Part shown: positions 36,915 to 46,156 of the stretch, in pieces
How positions within the stretch are numbered: the first letter of the stretch is position 1
Layout: the number at the start of each line of letters is the position of its first letter
NCBI RefSeq assembly: GCF_007747995.1
Contig: NZ_CP036276.1
Coordinates: 3,029,001-3,093,000, forward strand
Length of the DNA stretch: 64,000 nucleotides
Origin: Symmachiella dynata
Lineage (GTDB): Bacteria > Planctomycetota > Planctomycetia > Planctomycetales > Planctomycetaceae
Direction of reading: 5' to 3'
Made by a program: the position numbers and the translations under genes
The notes under the pieces: generated by a model
The model's database searches: none
What the model saw: only the letters and a program-made list of their open reading frames with translations
Told to the model about the DNA's origin: nothing

Positions 36915-36947
36915 AACCTTGCCTGTTAGTCAGGGAAATGTAAATCA

Positions 36948-37463
36948 ATGCGACGCCTCACACCTGCAATTCTGATGATTGCTCTCGCTGGATGCGGTAT
37001 TGAGGATTCTAATCCGGAGGACAGCAGTTACACCGGCGAAGAAGCGAAATCGCACTTGTCACTTTGCGATCCGGAACATCTCCCCGAATCAATGACTGAC
37101 CTCTGGGTCTACGATGGTGGTAGTTTCGGTGGCATGATTTATTACGTGTCGTTTCAATGCGAAACGCTCGAGGATTGCTGGGCGGCTGTCCGTGAATTCC
37201 GTGCACCAGAGGCAACCGAATTCGCCAATCGCATTCAAACCAAATTCGCGGTGAATCAGCATGGTCCAAGTTTCTACTTCAAGAACCTACAACATCCACA
37301 CTGGGATGTCTCGCAAATAAAAAATGGCGTCTCCTATGAAACGGATCGGAGTGATGAGCATATGGATTTCTGGGCCATTGATCTGGACCGGCTGCGCGTA
37401 TACTTTCATCATGAGTCCGGAGGCTTCCCCGATGACCCGCCATCAGTCCGCCACGGCAGGTGA
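36948..37463 (+). CDS. Small lipoprotein of unknown function
   Basis: 171 residues. The N-terminus is a lipoprotein signal with lipobox LAGC (residues 13-16, lipidated Cys16), followed by a negatively charged linker (EDSNPEDSS). The mature part contains two further cysteines close together (CETLEDC) and a GPSFYFKN motif; I recognise no family. It starts 33 bases after the second WD40 gene and may belong to the same transcript, so an outer-membrane or periplasmic association with the WD40 proteins is possible. Confidence 0.7.
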   Translation: MRRLTPAILMIALAGCGIEDSNPEDSSYTGEEAKSHLSLCDPEHLPESMTDLWVYDGGSFGGMIYYVSFQCETLEDCWAAVREFRAPEATEFANRIQTKFAVNQHGPSFYFKNLQHPHWDVSQIKNGVSYETDRSDEHMDFWAIDLDRLRVYFHHESGGFPDDPPSVRHGR

Positions 37464-37632
37464 GCTACGATGAGAGATCAGCACACGGTGCTTTGAAGCC
37501 ATAGGTTTGGATTTTCAGCGTATTTCACCGCAATGTTTCTCAACCGAAAAAATTCCGATAGAACTGCGTCTAACTTGTTGTAACTAGATATCTCCCTGCC
37601 GTTGAATTCCGAACCGTTGGAAACACCCCGAC

Positions 37633-38427
37633 ATGTCCGATTCCCATCTCTGCACCATCGCCCAGCATGGCGTCGCCTGGCTCACCATGAACCGCCCCGA
37701 GAAGCGGAATGCCCTCACACGGACATTACTGGCGGAGTTGTTGGTCGATGTCCGCAAATTAGCGGCGAATTCTGATGTGCGGGTGATCGTCTTGAACTCA
37801 ACCGGCCCGGTGTTTTGCGCCGGGATGGATTTGGCCGAAATGCAGGAGGTCGCTCAAAGTCCCGACGCGGAAGATTTTTGGCAGCAAGACGCACAACTTT
37901 TTTGCGACCTGCTCACTGCCCTGTTCACCGCCCCCAAGCCGGTGATCGCCATGCTGCAAGGTCCAGTCCTTGCCGGCGGCGTTGGATTAGTTCTCGCCTG
38001 CGATCTGGTGCTGGCCGCCGACACCGCCTTTTTCTCGCTCCCCGAACCGCGGCGCGGCATTGTCGCCTCGATCGTCACCCCGCTCTTGGCCTATCGCGCT
38101 ACCGCCGGTGGCGCCTCGTCGTTACTCCTTTCCGGGGAACGCATCGCTGCCACCCGCGCCCGAGAATGCGGCCTCTGCCACGATGTCGTCTCAGCCGAAG
38201 AGCTGAGCGGACGCCTGGAAGAACTGATCGCCGCACTGCTGACCAATTCACCGCAAGCCCTGGCCGAAACCAAACGCCAGTTGATGGTCACCGCCGGCGC
38301 CAACGTCGTTCAACAACTCGAAGCGGCCGTCGATGCCTCCGCAGCAGCACGAAAAACAACCGATGCGCGCGAGGGACTCGCTGCTTTCCTAGAAAAACGA
38401 TCGCCCCATTGGCAGCCGGAAGATTAA
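37633..38427 (+). CDS. Enoyl-CoA hydratase/isomerase (crotonase) family protein
   Basis: 264 residues, the normal length. Oxyanion-hole motifs are GPVFCAGMDLAEM (about 57-69) and GPVLAGGVGLVLACD (112-126); the catalytic region has FFSLPEPRRGIVA with the conserved glutamate. Start MSDSHLCTIAQHGVAWLTMNRP is typical. It would act on acyl-CoA thioesters in the cytoplasm, by hydration, isomerisation or dehydration. No other beta-oxidation or leucine-degradation gene is adjacent; the next gene is convergent. A methylglutaconyl-CoA hydratase-like role is possible but not demonstrated. Confidence 0.88.
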   Translation: MSDSHLCTIAQHGVAWLTMNRPEKRNALTRTLLAELLVDVRKLAANSDVRVIVLNSTGPVFCAGMDLAEMQEVAQSPDAEDFWQQDAQLFCDLLTALFTAPKPVIAMLQGPVLAGGVGLVLACDLVLAADTAFFSLPEPRRGIVASIVTPLLAYRATAGGASSLLLSGERIAATRARECGLCHDVVSAEELSGRLEELIAALLTNSPQALAETKRQLMVTAGANVVQQLEAAVDASAAARKTTDAREGLAAFLEKRSPHWQPED

Positions 38428-38446
38428 CCTACCGCGTACGGCGCGA

Positions 38447-39151
38447 CTATTTCTCCAACCCCTCAAACAAGCGGCTGCCAATACGCACCATCGTCGCCCC
38501 TTCCTCGATGGCGATTTCCAAATCGCCCGACATCCCCATCGAAAGTTCCGGCAACGCAAGTCCCTCGTGCGCAGCAATCAGTTCGTCACGCAGATTCCGC
38601 AAACCGGCAAACGTCGCGCGGGCTTCACCAGGATCACGCGATTCGGGCGCCATCGTCATCAGTCCGCTCACCTCGACATGCCGACACTCCGCAACGGCAT
38701 CCCAAGACGCGCGCAACTCCTCAGGAGCAAACCCCCCCTTGGTCGCCTCGCCGCTGACATTCACCTGCAACAGCACCCGGGACGTCAGATTCAATTCTTC
38801 CGCCACACGATCGACCGCCCGCAATAGCTTCAGCGAATCAATCGAATGGATCAATCCGGCGACCGGCAATGTTTTACGAATTTTATTACGTTGCAAATGC
38901 CCGATGAAATGCCAACAAACCTCGTCGCCCAGCAACGGACTCCGCTGGATCAATTGTTGAGGCCGTGATTCCCCCAACTCGGTCACCCCCATCGCAACCA
39001 ACGCCTGCACCCATTCCCATTGGGCATATTTGACCACCGCAATCAACGTCACCGATGACGATTCGCGTCCCACGCGTGCGCAGGCATCGGCAATTTGTTG
39101 CTGTACCGATTCGTAATTCCGATGAATCGTCTCAGATGTCGTTGTCATCAA
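38447..39151 (-). CDS. YggS family PLP homeostasis protein
   Basis: 234 residues. The conserved YggS/PROSC parts are present: AVVKYAQ (PLP lysine at about residue 41), HFIGHLQRNKI, LLQVNVSGEATKGGF, GLMTMAP and LSMGMSGDLEIAIEEGATMVRIGS (phosphate-binding end). YggS binds pyridoxal phosphate without known catalysis and buffers PLP in the cytoplasm, affecting amino-acid metabolism. It converges with the crotonase gene with 19 bases between stops. The usual proC or cell-division neighbours are absent. Confidence 0.92.
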   Translation of the reverse strand: MMTTTSETIHRNYESVQQQIADACARVGRESSSVTLIAVVKYAQWEWVQALVAMGVTELGESRPQQLIQRSPLLGDEVCWHFIGHLQRNKIRKTLPVAGLIHSIDSLKLLRAVDRVAEELNLTSRVLLQVNVSGEATKGGFAPEELRASWDAVAECRHVEVSGLMTMAPESRDPGEARATFAGLRNLRDELIAAHEGLALPELSMGMSGDLEIAIEEGATMVRIGSRLFEGLEK

Positions 39152-39418
39152 TGTCGTTCACTCGTTGCTGTCACTAGCATAAGTCGCGGGCGCAAGTCAT
39201 CTGCTTTGGTGCCTACCGAGAAACACAGCCTCCTATGCTGCACCTCCCATCCCAGACCATACGTCGCCCGCGCCTCTGAATCAATCGAATCGGCTGTCAC
39301 GTCGGTCAAGCATTTGCCAAAGACCGACGATTTTGTTAATGGTCTAAACCCGGCTACCGTTTATGCAATGTACTTCATGATGCACCACTTTACTCTGTTT
39401 GATTTCAACGAGGATTCG

Positions 39419-40321
39419 ATGAGTTCCACAACTTGGTTGACACGATGCAGCCTCTTCGCTGCATCTCTGGTGATTTTCTCGCAGTCCGTGACCGCGGCAG
39501 AACCGAAACCCGAATTGTTGTGGCCTGATGGTGCTCCCGGTGCGGTGGGCGACGAACCGCTCGACAAACCGACGATCACTATCTTTCCTGCCCCAGCGGA
39601 CATCGCCAACGGCGCTGCCGTGGTGGTTTGTCCCGGTGGAGGATATGGGGGATTGGCGGCTGGCTACGAAGGGGACGACGTTGCACGTTGGCTCAATACG
39701 CTGGGTGTGACCGGCGTCGTCTTACGTTATCGACTCGGGCCACGCTATCACCACCCTGCCCCGCTGCAGGACGCCCAACGCGCAATTCGCACCATCCGTG
39801 CGCGGGCCAAGTCCCTAGGCATCGACCCCGAGCGGATTGGGATTCTCGGCTTTTCCGCCGGTGGCCATCTGACCTCCACAGCCGCCACGCATTTTGACAA
39901 CGGCGAAGGCAAATCGGCTGACCCAATTCAACGCGAGAGCAGCCGGCCCGATTTTGCCATCCTTTGCTATCCGGTGATTTCCATGACCGATGAAGCAATG
40001 ACACACAAGGGTTCGCGGAGAAATCTTTTAGGCGACAAACCCTCAGCAGAGTTGATGAATTCGGTCTCCAGTGAGAAGCAAGTCACGGAAAATACTCCCC
40101 CCTGCTTTTTGTGGCACACAACCGGCGACAAAGGCGTGCCCTCTGAAAATAGCATTGCGTTTTATTTGGCATGCAAAGAAAAAGGGGTGCCGGTGGAGAT
40201 ACACATCTTCGAAAAAGGACGTCACGGCTTGGGGTTGGGCAAACCGGACGAGGCCGTTTCAGCTTGGCCTCCCTTGTGTGCGACATGGTTGAAGGAACGC
40301 GGCCTTTTGAACAAAAAGTAA
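39419..40321 (+). CDS. Exported alpha/beta hydrolase, acetyl-xylan-esterase-like
   Basis: 300 residues from ATG 39419, five bases after GAGG. Signal peptide (1-27, cleavage near VTAAEP). The start of the mature protein (LLWPDGAPGAVGDEPLDKPT) is typical of planctomycete BD-FAE-like esterases. Motifs: CPGGGYGGLA (71-80), nucleophile Ser146 in GFSAGGH, Asp in TTGDKGVP and His in KGRHGLGL. It probably removes acetyl groups from polysaccharides in the periplasm. It resembles the hydrolase at 4424-5377 in fold but not closely in sequence. Single gene. Confidence 0.87.
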   Translation: MSSTTWLTRCSLFAASLVIFSQSVTAAEPKPELLWPDGAPGAVGDEPLDKPTITIFPAPADIANGAAVVVCPGGGYGGLAAGYEGDDVARWLNTLGVTGVVLRYRLGPRYHHPAPLQDAQRAIRTIRARAKSLGIDPERIGILGFSAGGHLTSTAATHFDNGEGKSADPIQRESSRPDFAILCYPVISMTDEAMTHKGSRRNLLGDKPSAELMNSVSSEKQVTENTPPCFLWHTTGDKGVPSENSIAFYLACKEKGVPVEIHIFEKGRHGLGLGKPDEAVSAWPPLCATWLKERGLLNKK

Positions 40322-40470
40322 AGCGGCCTTGGTAATGATGGCGGTAGATTGCGACAGTTGCGTGAAGCAGGTCACAGTGATTTCAAGTCTGCGTGACTAT
40401 GATGCATGCAGACGACAGTCGGGACTGCGCAAAGGTCACGTTCAATGGTAGTGCGAAGGGAGTCTGGGAA

Positions 40471-41124
40471 ATGCAAAAGTCTGACCGACTTGTGTTGGTC
40501 TTAATGGTGGGTGGCGTGCTGGTCATGTTGTTGTGGATGATACGCGCCGCGAATCTGTTCCCCTCCTCAGACTCGCCCCAACCCGGGTTTGGCCTCGCTC
40601 CGGGAGCCCCGGCCCCGGCCATCAAGGCCGTCGGTTGGATCAACGGTGAAGCCCCGACTGCGGAATCACTCGAAGGTAAAGTGGTTGTTGTGGATGCTTG
40701 GGCGTATTGGTGCGGCTACTGCATGCAGGACGCACCGGAATTGATCGCACTCTACAAAACCTATGAGGGGCAAGAAGACGTCGTTTTTATCGGGCTGACC
40801 GCAGAAGGTGAAGCAAACTTAAGCGACTCGCGGGAGTTTGTAAAACAGGCGGGGTATCCGTGGCCCAACGGTTACGGCGCCTACGAAACCATGCTGCAAT
40901 ACGGCAACAGCTACTTGCCTGCTGCGTGGGTGATCGGCCGTGATGGCAAGGTCACTTGGAACTTGGGGATGGAGCACATCGAAAGCATGAAAGAAGCGAT
41001 CGACCGCGCTTTGGCGACTCCGCCCCCCAACGCTGCTCCAACCGAAGAAGAAGCTGCAGCCACCGCCGATGGCCCTAAAAACGCCGCTGACAGCGCTGAT
41101 TCCAATGAATCCCCAGCCGAGTAA
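40471..41124 (+). CDS. Membrane-anchored TlpA-like thioredoxin
   Basis: 217 residues from ATG 40471. An N-terminal membrane anchor spans about 8-25; a thioredoxin-fold domain follows with active site WCGYC (80-84, Cys81 and Cys84) preceded by VVVVDAWAY. The cis-proline region is YLPAAWVI. The C-terminal 35 residues form an acidic alanine-rich tail. TlpA/ResA-type proteins reduce disulfides outside the cytoplasm, for instance in cytochrome c maturation, which would suit an organism rich in c-type cytochromes. CGYC is an unusual dipeptide compared with CPPC or CEPC. Confidence 0.85.
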   Translation: MQKSDRLVLVLMVGGVLVMLLWMIRAANLFPSSDSPQPGFGLAPGAPAPAIKAVGWINGEAPTAESLEGKVVVVDAWAYWCGYCMQDAPELIALYKTYEGQEDVVFIGLTAEGEANLSDSREFVKQAGYPWPNGYGAYETMLQYGNSYLPAAWVIGRDGKVTWNLGMEHIESMKEAIDRALATPPPNAAPTEEEAAATADGPKNAADSADSNESPAE

Positions 41125-41333
41125 CACTCCTATCGGTAGACAACATCCACAGGGATGGTGATAATCCTTGTTCGCTGAAAATCGGCCACCGACGCGTGTT
41201 TTTGTGGTTGTTTTGGCGAGATCAATGCCGGGCGTTTTCTTTTCAGCGGTCCGCCAATACCAAGCCATTGCCCTCGCATTCGGCGACGCAAACACGATTT
41301 GCTGCCTATCTTTTCTAAGAATCCAACAATCGA

Positions 41334-42281
41334 ATGGCCGACTCTCTTTCTCCATCCCGCATTCAAGAATTGCGGGACCGACATTACAACGCCACCGTGG
41401 TGGACCTGCGGCTCATCCATGACGAATTGATGGTCATCCGCATCCGCCCCGACGAGCCCTTCCCGCAATTTCGCGGCGGACAATATACGGTCATCGGTCT
41501 GGGCAACTGGGAACCGCGCACTTCCGGTTCGCAAGCGGAGCAACTCAGTGAAAAAGACCTGAAAAAGGTCGTCAAGCGCGCCTACTCCATATCCTGCCCG
41601 GTCCTTGTGGATGGCAAATTGGTAGCCGCTCACGATATGGATTATCTCGAATTTTATATCGCCCTGGTCCGTGTCGCCGATCGCAAGCCACCGGCGCTGA
41701 CACCGCGACTGTTCGCGCTCAACAGCGGCGATCGGTTATTTCTCGGCGGCAAAATTACCGGACATTACACGCTGGAGCAGGTCGCCGATGACGATGATGT
41801 AATCCTGCTGGCCACCGGAACCGGCGAAGCGCCGCACAACGCCATGCTCGCTGAACTGCTACAGCGCGGGCATCGCGGTAGGATCGTTAGCGCTGTCTGC
41901 GTGCGGTACCGTAGCGATTTGGCCTACATCGACACCCACAAACAGGTCGTCGCCGATCATCCCACGTATGCCTATTGTCCAATGACCACCCGGGAGCCGG
42001 AAAACCTCGACGAAGCTCACCCCAATTATGTCGGCAAGCAATACCTGCAAAAGTTCATCACGTCCGGCGAACTGGAAGACGCACTCGGCCATCCGCTGAA
42101 CCCTGCCAAAACGCACGTCTTTTTGTGCGGCAATCCGGCGATGATCGGCATCCCTGAAATCAACGACGGTCAACGCGTTTATCCGCAGCCGACCGGTGTG
42201 ATCGAAATTCTTGAACAGCGCGGCTTCCAAGCCGACGAAACCGGCGCGCCGGGCAATATACATTTTGAGAAATACTGGTAA
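41334..42281 (+). CDS. Ferredoxin--NADP reductase family protein
   Basis: 315 residues. The FAD-binding half has FRGGQYTVIGLG (46-57) and RAYSISCP (82-89); the NADP half has LLATGTGEAPHNAML and a C-terminal HVFLCGNPAMIG. The final residues end in HFEKYW, typical of the bacterial Fpr subgroup with a C-terminal aromatic residue. It moves electrons between NADPH and ferredoxin or flavodoxin in the cytoplasm. An inserted loop (EPRTSGSQAEQLSEKD) sits between the FAD motifs. No ferredoxin gene is adjacent. The gene is 78 bases before the symporter gene and may be co-transcribed. Confidence 0.87.
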   Translation: MADSLSPSRIQELRDRHYNATVVDLRLIHDELMVIRIRPDEPFPQFRGGQYTVIGLGNWEPRTSGSQAEQLSEKDLKKVVKRAYSISCPVLVDGKLVAAHDMDYLEFYIALVRVADRKPPALTPRLFALNSGDRLFLGGKITGHYTLEQVADDDDVILLATGTGEAPHNAMLAELLQRGHRGRIVSAVCVRYRSDLAYIDTHKQVVADHPTYAYCPMTTREPENLDEAHPNYVGKQYLQKFITSGELEDALGHPLNPAKTHVFLCGNPAMIGIPEINDGQRVYPQPTGVIEILEQRGFQADETGAPGNIHFEKYW

Positions 42282-42359
42282 TGGGTTATACGGATTTCGA
42301 TTTTCTAGTTTAGGATTTCCCACGCAACCCCCTTCCCCGACGAAAGGTCCCCTCCCCTC

Positions 42360-44408
42360 ATGGGTGAAGTCTTTACCCCACTCGATCTGGTGATTTTCTT
42401 TGTGGCCTTGATCGTGGTGATGGGGGTCGGCCTCTATGCCGGACGCAAGGAAGAGACCTCAGGCGATTACTATCTCGCCGGTCGTAGCGTCCGCTGGTGG
42501 GGTGTCGCCGGGTCGATCTTCGGCAGCAACGTGAGCGCCAACCACATGGTCGGCATGATGGGGGTCGGCTTTACGATCGGCTTCGCTCAAAGCCACTTCG
42601 AGCTAGGCGCCATCGCCGGTTTGATGCTGCTCTGTTACGGGTTTTTGCCAGTCTATCGCAAGTTAAACCTCTACACGCTCTCCGAATATTTGGAAAAGCG
42701 CTACGACGCGCGGAGCCGTATCAGCTACGCCGTGATCATGGTGCTGATCATGGTCGTCGTCCAAATGGGACCGGGCCTCTACATTGGTGCCCGTTCGATC
42801 TGCCTCGTTCTGGGGGGCGACGCGGTGCATGAAGTCGAAGCGGAAGGCGCCGACGAGGGGCTGACGAGTATTCAGGTCAATACAAACTACTATTACGGAT
42901 TCGTCATCGCGCTGTCAGTCGTCGCAGCCGCGTATACGATTCAAGGCGGACTCAAAGCGGTCATCATGACCGACGTGCTGCAATCGGTGCTGCTGTTGGC
43001 TGCGGGGCTGGTCGTCGCTTGGTTGACCTTCCACCGTTTGGGAGGCTGGGGCGCAATGATGTCGCTCGATGCCGCTCAAGATGGTGCGCAAAAAATGCAC
43101 CTGTACCTCCCTTCGAACCACGCACAACTCCCCTGGACCGGTGTGCTCACCGGCCTGATGGCGATGCACTTTTTCTACTGGGGGACGAATCAGTTCATCG
43201 TACAACGCGCCCTGGGCGCGCAGTCCGATGCCGAGGCGCGATTAGGAATCGTCACCGCTGGGTTTTTGAAGCTATTGATCCCGTTTTTCAGCATCTGCGG
43301 AGGCGTGGCCGCGTTTTATCTTTTCCGTCGCGAATTGCCCGAAGAGAAGATCGACTCCGATGCGGTTTTCACCCGATTGGTGCTGTTGATCATCCCAGCC
43401 GGTTACGGCATCGTCGGACTGATCTCTGCCGGCGTGATCGGCGCGATCTTGTCCTCGGTCGATTCGATGATGAACTCTGCCGCCACCATCGTGGCGGTCG
43501 ACCTCTATCAGCGTTACATCAATCCCCAGGCGACCGACCGGCAGATGATCTGGATCGGCCGCGTGGCGATTGTGGTCTTTGTCATCATTGCGGCGCTCGT
43601 TGCAATATTTATCCTCGACCCCAACTCAACGGACAATTTCTTTTTACAAATCGCCAACTATCAAAATTACTTTACTCCCGGGCTGTTGATCGCGTTTGCC
43701 ATGGGCATGTTTTGGCGGCGCGGCACCGCCACGGCCGGTTTCGCGACGATTGTCGCCGGCGTGGTGTTCTCCTGGGGTGTCGAAGCGGGTTACAACCACT
43801 ACGTCGGCGGCGGACTGAGCCGCGAGGCATACGAATTGGTGCTCAACCCCGACCAACTCGAGAATATGACCGAAGAAAAAGTGTTCCCCGAGGAACTAAA
43901 AGGCATGACCCACGAGCAGCGCACGGAATTCCTTGCTACCCAAGAATCACAGATGTCGACCACCGTGCGATATTTTGGACCGCAATTGAACTTCTTTCAC
44001 CGCGTCGTGTTTGTTTTGGGACTCAGCGCCATCGTCTATGTCCTGGTCAGTTTTGTAACGCACCGTGATCCCGAAAAGGAACGCTACACTTGGACCGATC
44101 TGGGGGGCCATGCGCCCGAAGATTTACGCCACATTTTCCTGGCCATCCTCGCCTCCATCCTGGTCTTCGCCCTTTTAGGTACGCTGTTGTACCACGACAT
44201 CCTCACCCCATTGCTCTCAGCCAGTATGGCGTTCCTTTGGACCCTTGTATTATTCGCGCGAGCGGCGGGAACTTCGATTGCCAAACGACTCGCCTCCGGT
44301 AACAAAGATGCCGGAAGGTCAGCCATAGTCCTGTGGATCACCGAAGACCGCCTCTGGGCCGGACTGCTCTGCGGCTGGGCGGTGTTTATGATGTATTACT
44401 TCAAGTGA
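42360..44408 (+). CDS. Sodium:solute symporter (SSS family)
   Basis: 682 residues with about 13-14 hydrophobic helices, longer than the usual 500-550. The conserved SSS parts are present: GDYYLAGRSVRWWGVAGS (35-52), SNVSANHMVG, the AAAYTIQGGLKAVIMTDVLQ helix, and GVIGAILSSVDSMMNSAATI. It resembles SGLT/sugar-type symporters. After about residue 480 a hydrophilic loop of roughly 65 residues (YELVLNPDQLENMTEEKVF) is followed by three more helices. Sodium-driven uptake of a sugar or related solute across the inner membrane is likely; the substrate is unknown. Confidence 0.9.
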   Translation: MGEVFTPLDLVIFFVALIVVMGVGLYAGRKEETSGDYYLAGRSVRWWGVAGSIFGSNVSANHMVGMMGVGFTIGFAQSHFELGAIAGLMLLCYGFLPVYRKLNLYTLSEYLEKRYDARSRISYAVIMVLIMVVVQMGPGLYIGARSICLVLGGDAVHEVEAEGADEGLTSIQVNTNYYYGFVIALSVVAAAYTIQGGLKAVIMTDVLQSVLLLAAGLVVAWLTFHRLGGWGAMMSLDAAQDGAQKMHLYLPSNHAQLPWTGVLTGLMAMHFFYWGTNQFIVQRALGAQSDAEARLGIVTAGFLKLLIPFFSICGGVAAFYLFRRELPEEKIDSDAVFTRLVLLIIPAGYGIVGLISAGVIGAILSSVDSMMNSAATIVAVDLYQRYINPQATDRQMIWIGRVAIVVFVIIAALVAIFILDPNSTDNFFLQIANYQNYFTPGLLIAFAMGMFWRRGTATAGFATIVAGVVFSWGVEAGYNHYVGGGLSREAYELVLNPDQLENMTEEKVFPEELKGMTHEQRTEFLATQESQMSTTVRYFGPQLNFFHRVVFVLGLSAIVYVLVSFVTHRDPEKERYTWTDLGGHAPEDLRHIFLAILASILVFALLGTLLYHDILTPLLSASMAFLWTLVLFARAAGTSIAKRLASGNKDAGRSAIVLWITEDRLWAGLLCGWAVFMMYYFK

Positions 44409-44428
44409 TCCCATCACCGACGGTCCGC

Positions 44429-45799
44429 TCAGATCAACTCAGCAATCGGCGCACCATTCGGCAGAATAGGCGTGGGGCGGCCGCCGTGGTCAGGGAAATG
44501 CGTCGTCAACGGTACGCCGAGGTGTTTGTACCATGTGGCCAACAGATCGTTGGGCCTCACCAACCGGCTGAGGACTTCGTCCCCCTTGGAATTCGTCGCC
44601 CCCACCGCTTGGCCCATCGGCATGCCGCCGCCGGAGAGAAACACTGACATCGTGCGGCCCCAATGTTCGCGACCCGGCTGGCCTTTAAAATTGCTCAACC
44701 GTGGCGTATGCGACATTTCTCCCATCACGACCAACAACACATCATCTTGCAGACCGCGGGAGTGGATATCCTCCACCAGTGCTGAGACGACTTGGTCGAG
44801 CACCGGCAGGCGGATTTTCATTTGCTCAAAAATATTCCACACCGACGCATGGTCATCCCAACTGAACGCCTTTTGTCCGGGAACCGTTGCAAAGTCAATG
44901 GAAACAATCCGCGCTCCCGCTTCGACTAATCGTCTCGCCAGCAGACAACGCTGCCCCACCGCATGCCGTCCGTAACGGTCACGCGTGCGCGGATCTTCGC
45001 GGCCGATATCAAAGGCCTCCCGAGCAGCATCGCCGGTCAGCATGGCGACCGCTTTGTGGTTGAATTCATCCACCGAATCCATCATCCCCGACGCATCGAC
45101 GTCGCGGCGGTATTGGTCGAATTCTTTGAGCAAGTCGAGTCGCTGCGCGAATTGCGGTTTGGTCATCCCGGCCAACGAGGTATTCGGTACGCTGAATTTG
45201 TCGGAGTTGGGATCCGCTTTGACAACAAACGGATTGTGCGCCGTTCCAAGATACGCGCCGCCTTGATAGCGCGTAAAAGGCATGGCAACCAACGGCGGCA
45301 TCCCATCGACGCGGCTCCCCAGGAGTTTGCCCGTGACGGCAAACAAGTCAGGATGATCCGGGGCATATGGAGGCTGTTCCAAGGCGTTGCCTGGATAGCC
45401 CGATAACATCGTATGCGTGCTATTCACATGCCCCGGGCTGTCGTGACTGATCGAGCGGACGAGAGCGAACTTGTCGCCCAGCCCGGCCAATTTCGGCAGG
45501 TGCTCGCTGATTTCTAAACCAGGAACGTTCGTCGCAATCGGATCGAACTCTCCCCGAAATTCCGCTGGCGCTTGCGGTTTGAGGTCGAACGTCTCCATGT
45601 GACTCGGACCGCCCCACAGCCACAGCAAAATGATCGACTTGCCGCCCGTTGCGGATTGCCCAGCTGAAGCGGCCAAACTTTCGGCGCGTAACAAATCCGC
45701 CAACCCTAAAGCGGACCATCCCACCAATCCGGAGCGCAAAAATGTCCTGCGACGCATTGTGCCGATACAAGAAGTAGGTGGCTGTGGGGAGTGCGTCAT
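44429..45799 (-). CDS. DUF1501 domain protein, Tat-exported
   Basis: 456 residues. The N-terminus has the twin-arginine signal RRRTFLRSGLVGWSALGLAD (16-35) after a short leader with CIGT that is usual in planctomycete DUF1501 proteins. The body matches the sulfatase-like alkaline-phosphatase-fold DUF1501 family: LLWLWGGPSHMETFDLKP (residues near 57-74), DSPGHVNSTHTML, VVMGEMSHTPR and REHWGRTMS. The family lacks a proven activity. DUF1501 genes usually sit next to a DUF1553/DUF1549 cytochrome gene; here that partner is missing. Located convergent to the symporter gene. Confidence 0.88.
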   Translation of the reverse strand: MTHSPQPPTSCIGTMRRRTFLRSGLVGWSALGLADLLRAESLAASAGQSATGGKSIILLWLWGGPSHMETFDLKPQAPAEFRGEFDPIATNVPGLEISEHLPKLAGLGDKFALVRSISHDSPGHVNSTHTMLSGYPGNALEQPPYAPDHPDLFAVTGKLLGSRVDGMPPLVAMPFTRYQGGAYLGTAHNPFVVKADPNSDKFSVPNTSLAGMTKPQFAQRLDLLKEFDQYRRDVDASGMMDSVDEFNHKAVAMLTGDAAREAFDIGREDPRTRDRYGRHAVGQRCLLARRLVEAGARIVSIDFATVPGQKAFSWDDHASVWNIFEQMKIRLPVLDQVVSALVEDIHSRGLQDDVLLVVMGEMSHTPRLSNFKGQPGREHWGRTMSVFLSGGGMPMGQAVGATNSKGDEVLSRLVRPNDLLATWYKHLGVPLTTHFPDHGGRPTPILPNGAPIAELI

Positions 45800-46156
45800 C
45801 TCAAAAGGGCCAGTGAGGTTATTTGTAAGCCGGTATTAGGAAACAGGTGGTCGATACCTTATTGAACATCTGCGAAAAATAGTCTTCGGCATAAACAACA
45901 ACCGCCGGACTGTCATATCAGCAGATGTCGATCTATCTTACTTAAAACCACCCGCTTTGCCAGTCCGATTGAGCGACTTCGCCGACCAGGAGCGGTTTAA
46001 TAGTTATTGCCAACATGCCAGGCGAGCCTCGATGCCTGCCCACCCCGAGTTTCCAGTCCCACCCTGGGCTTCTCACCACCTGTCAGATCATGTAAAAGCA
46101 AAAACGCAATAGGCCGATTGGGCTGGGTTTTTGAGCGAAAACAGAAAGTGAAGCCG
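45800..46156. other. Intergenic region, divergent promoters
   Basis: 357 bases between the DUF1501 gene (minus) and an unknown exported protein gene (plus). Nothing recognisable: no repeat family, hairpin with T-tract or RNA gene. It should contain both promoters. Confidence 0.4.

Noticed and set aside
37815-38960. 381-residue open frame on the plus strand
   Set aside because: It runs out of frame through the crotonase gene and the opposite-strand YggS gene, which both have clear family motifs. Its own sequence is Arg/Pro/Ser-rich and without any motif.
43019-44068. 349-residue open frame inside the symporter gene
   Set aside because: Out-of-frame shadow of the SSS symporter; Arg/His-rich and lacking structure.
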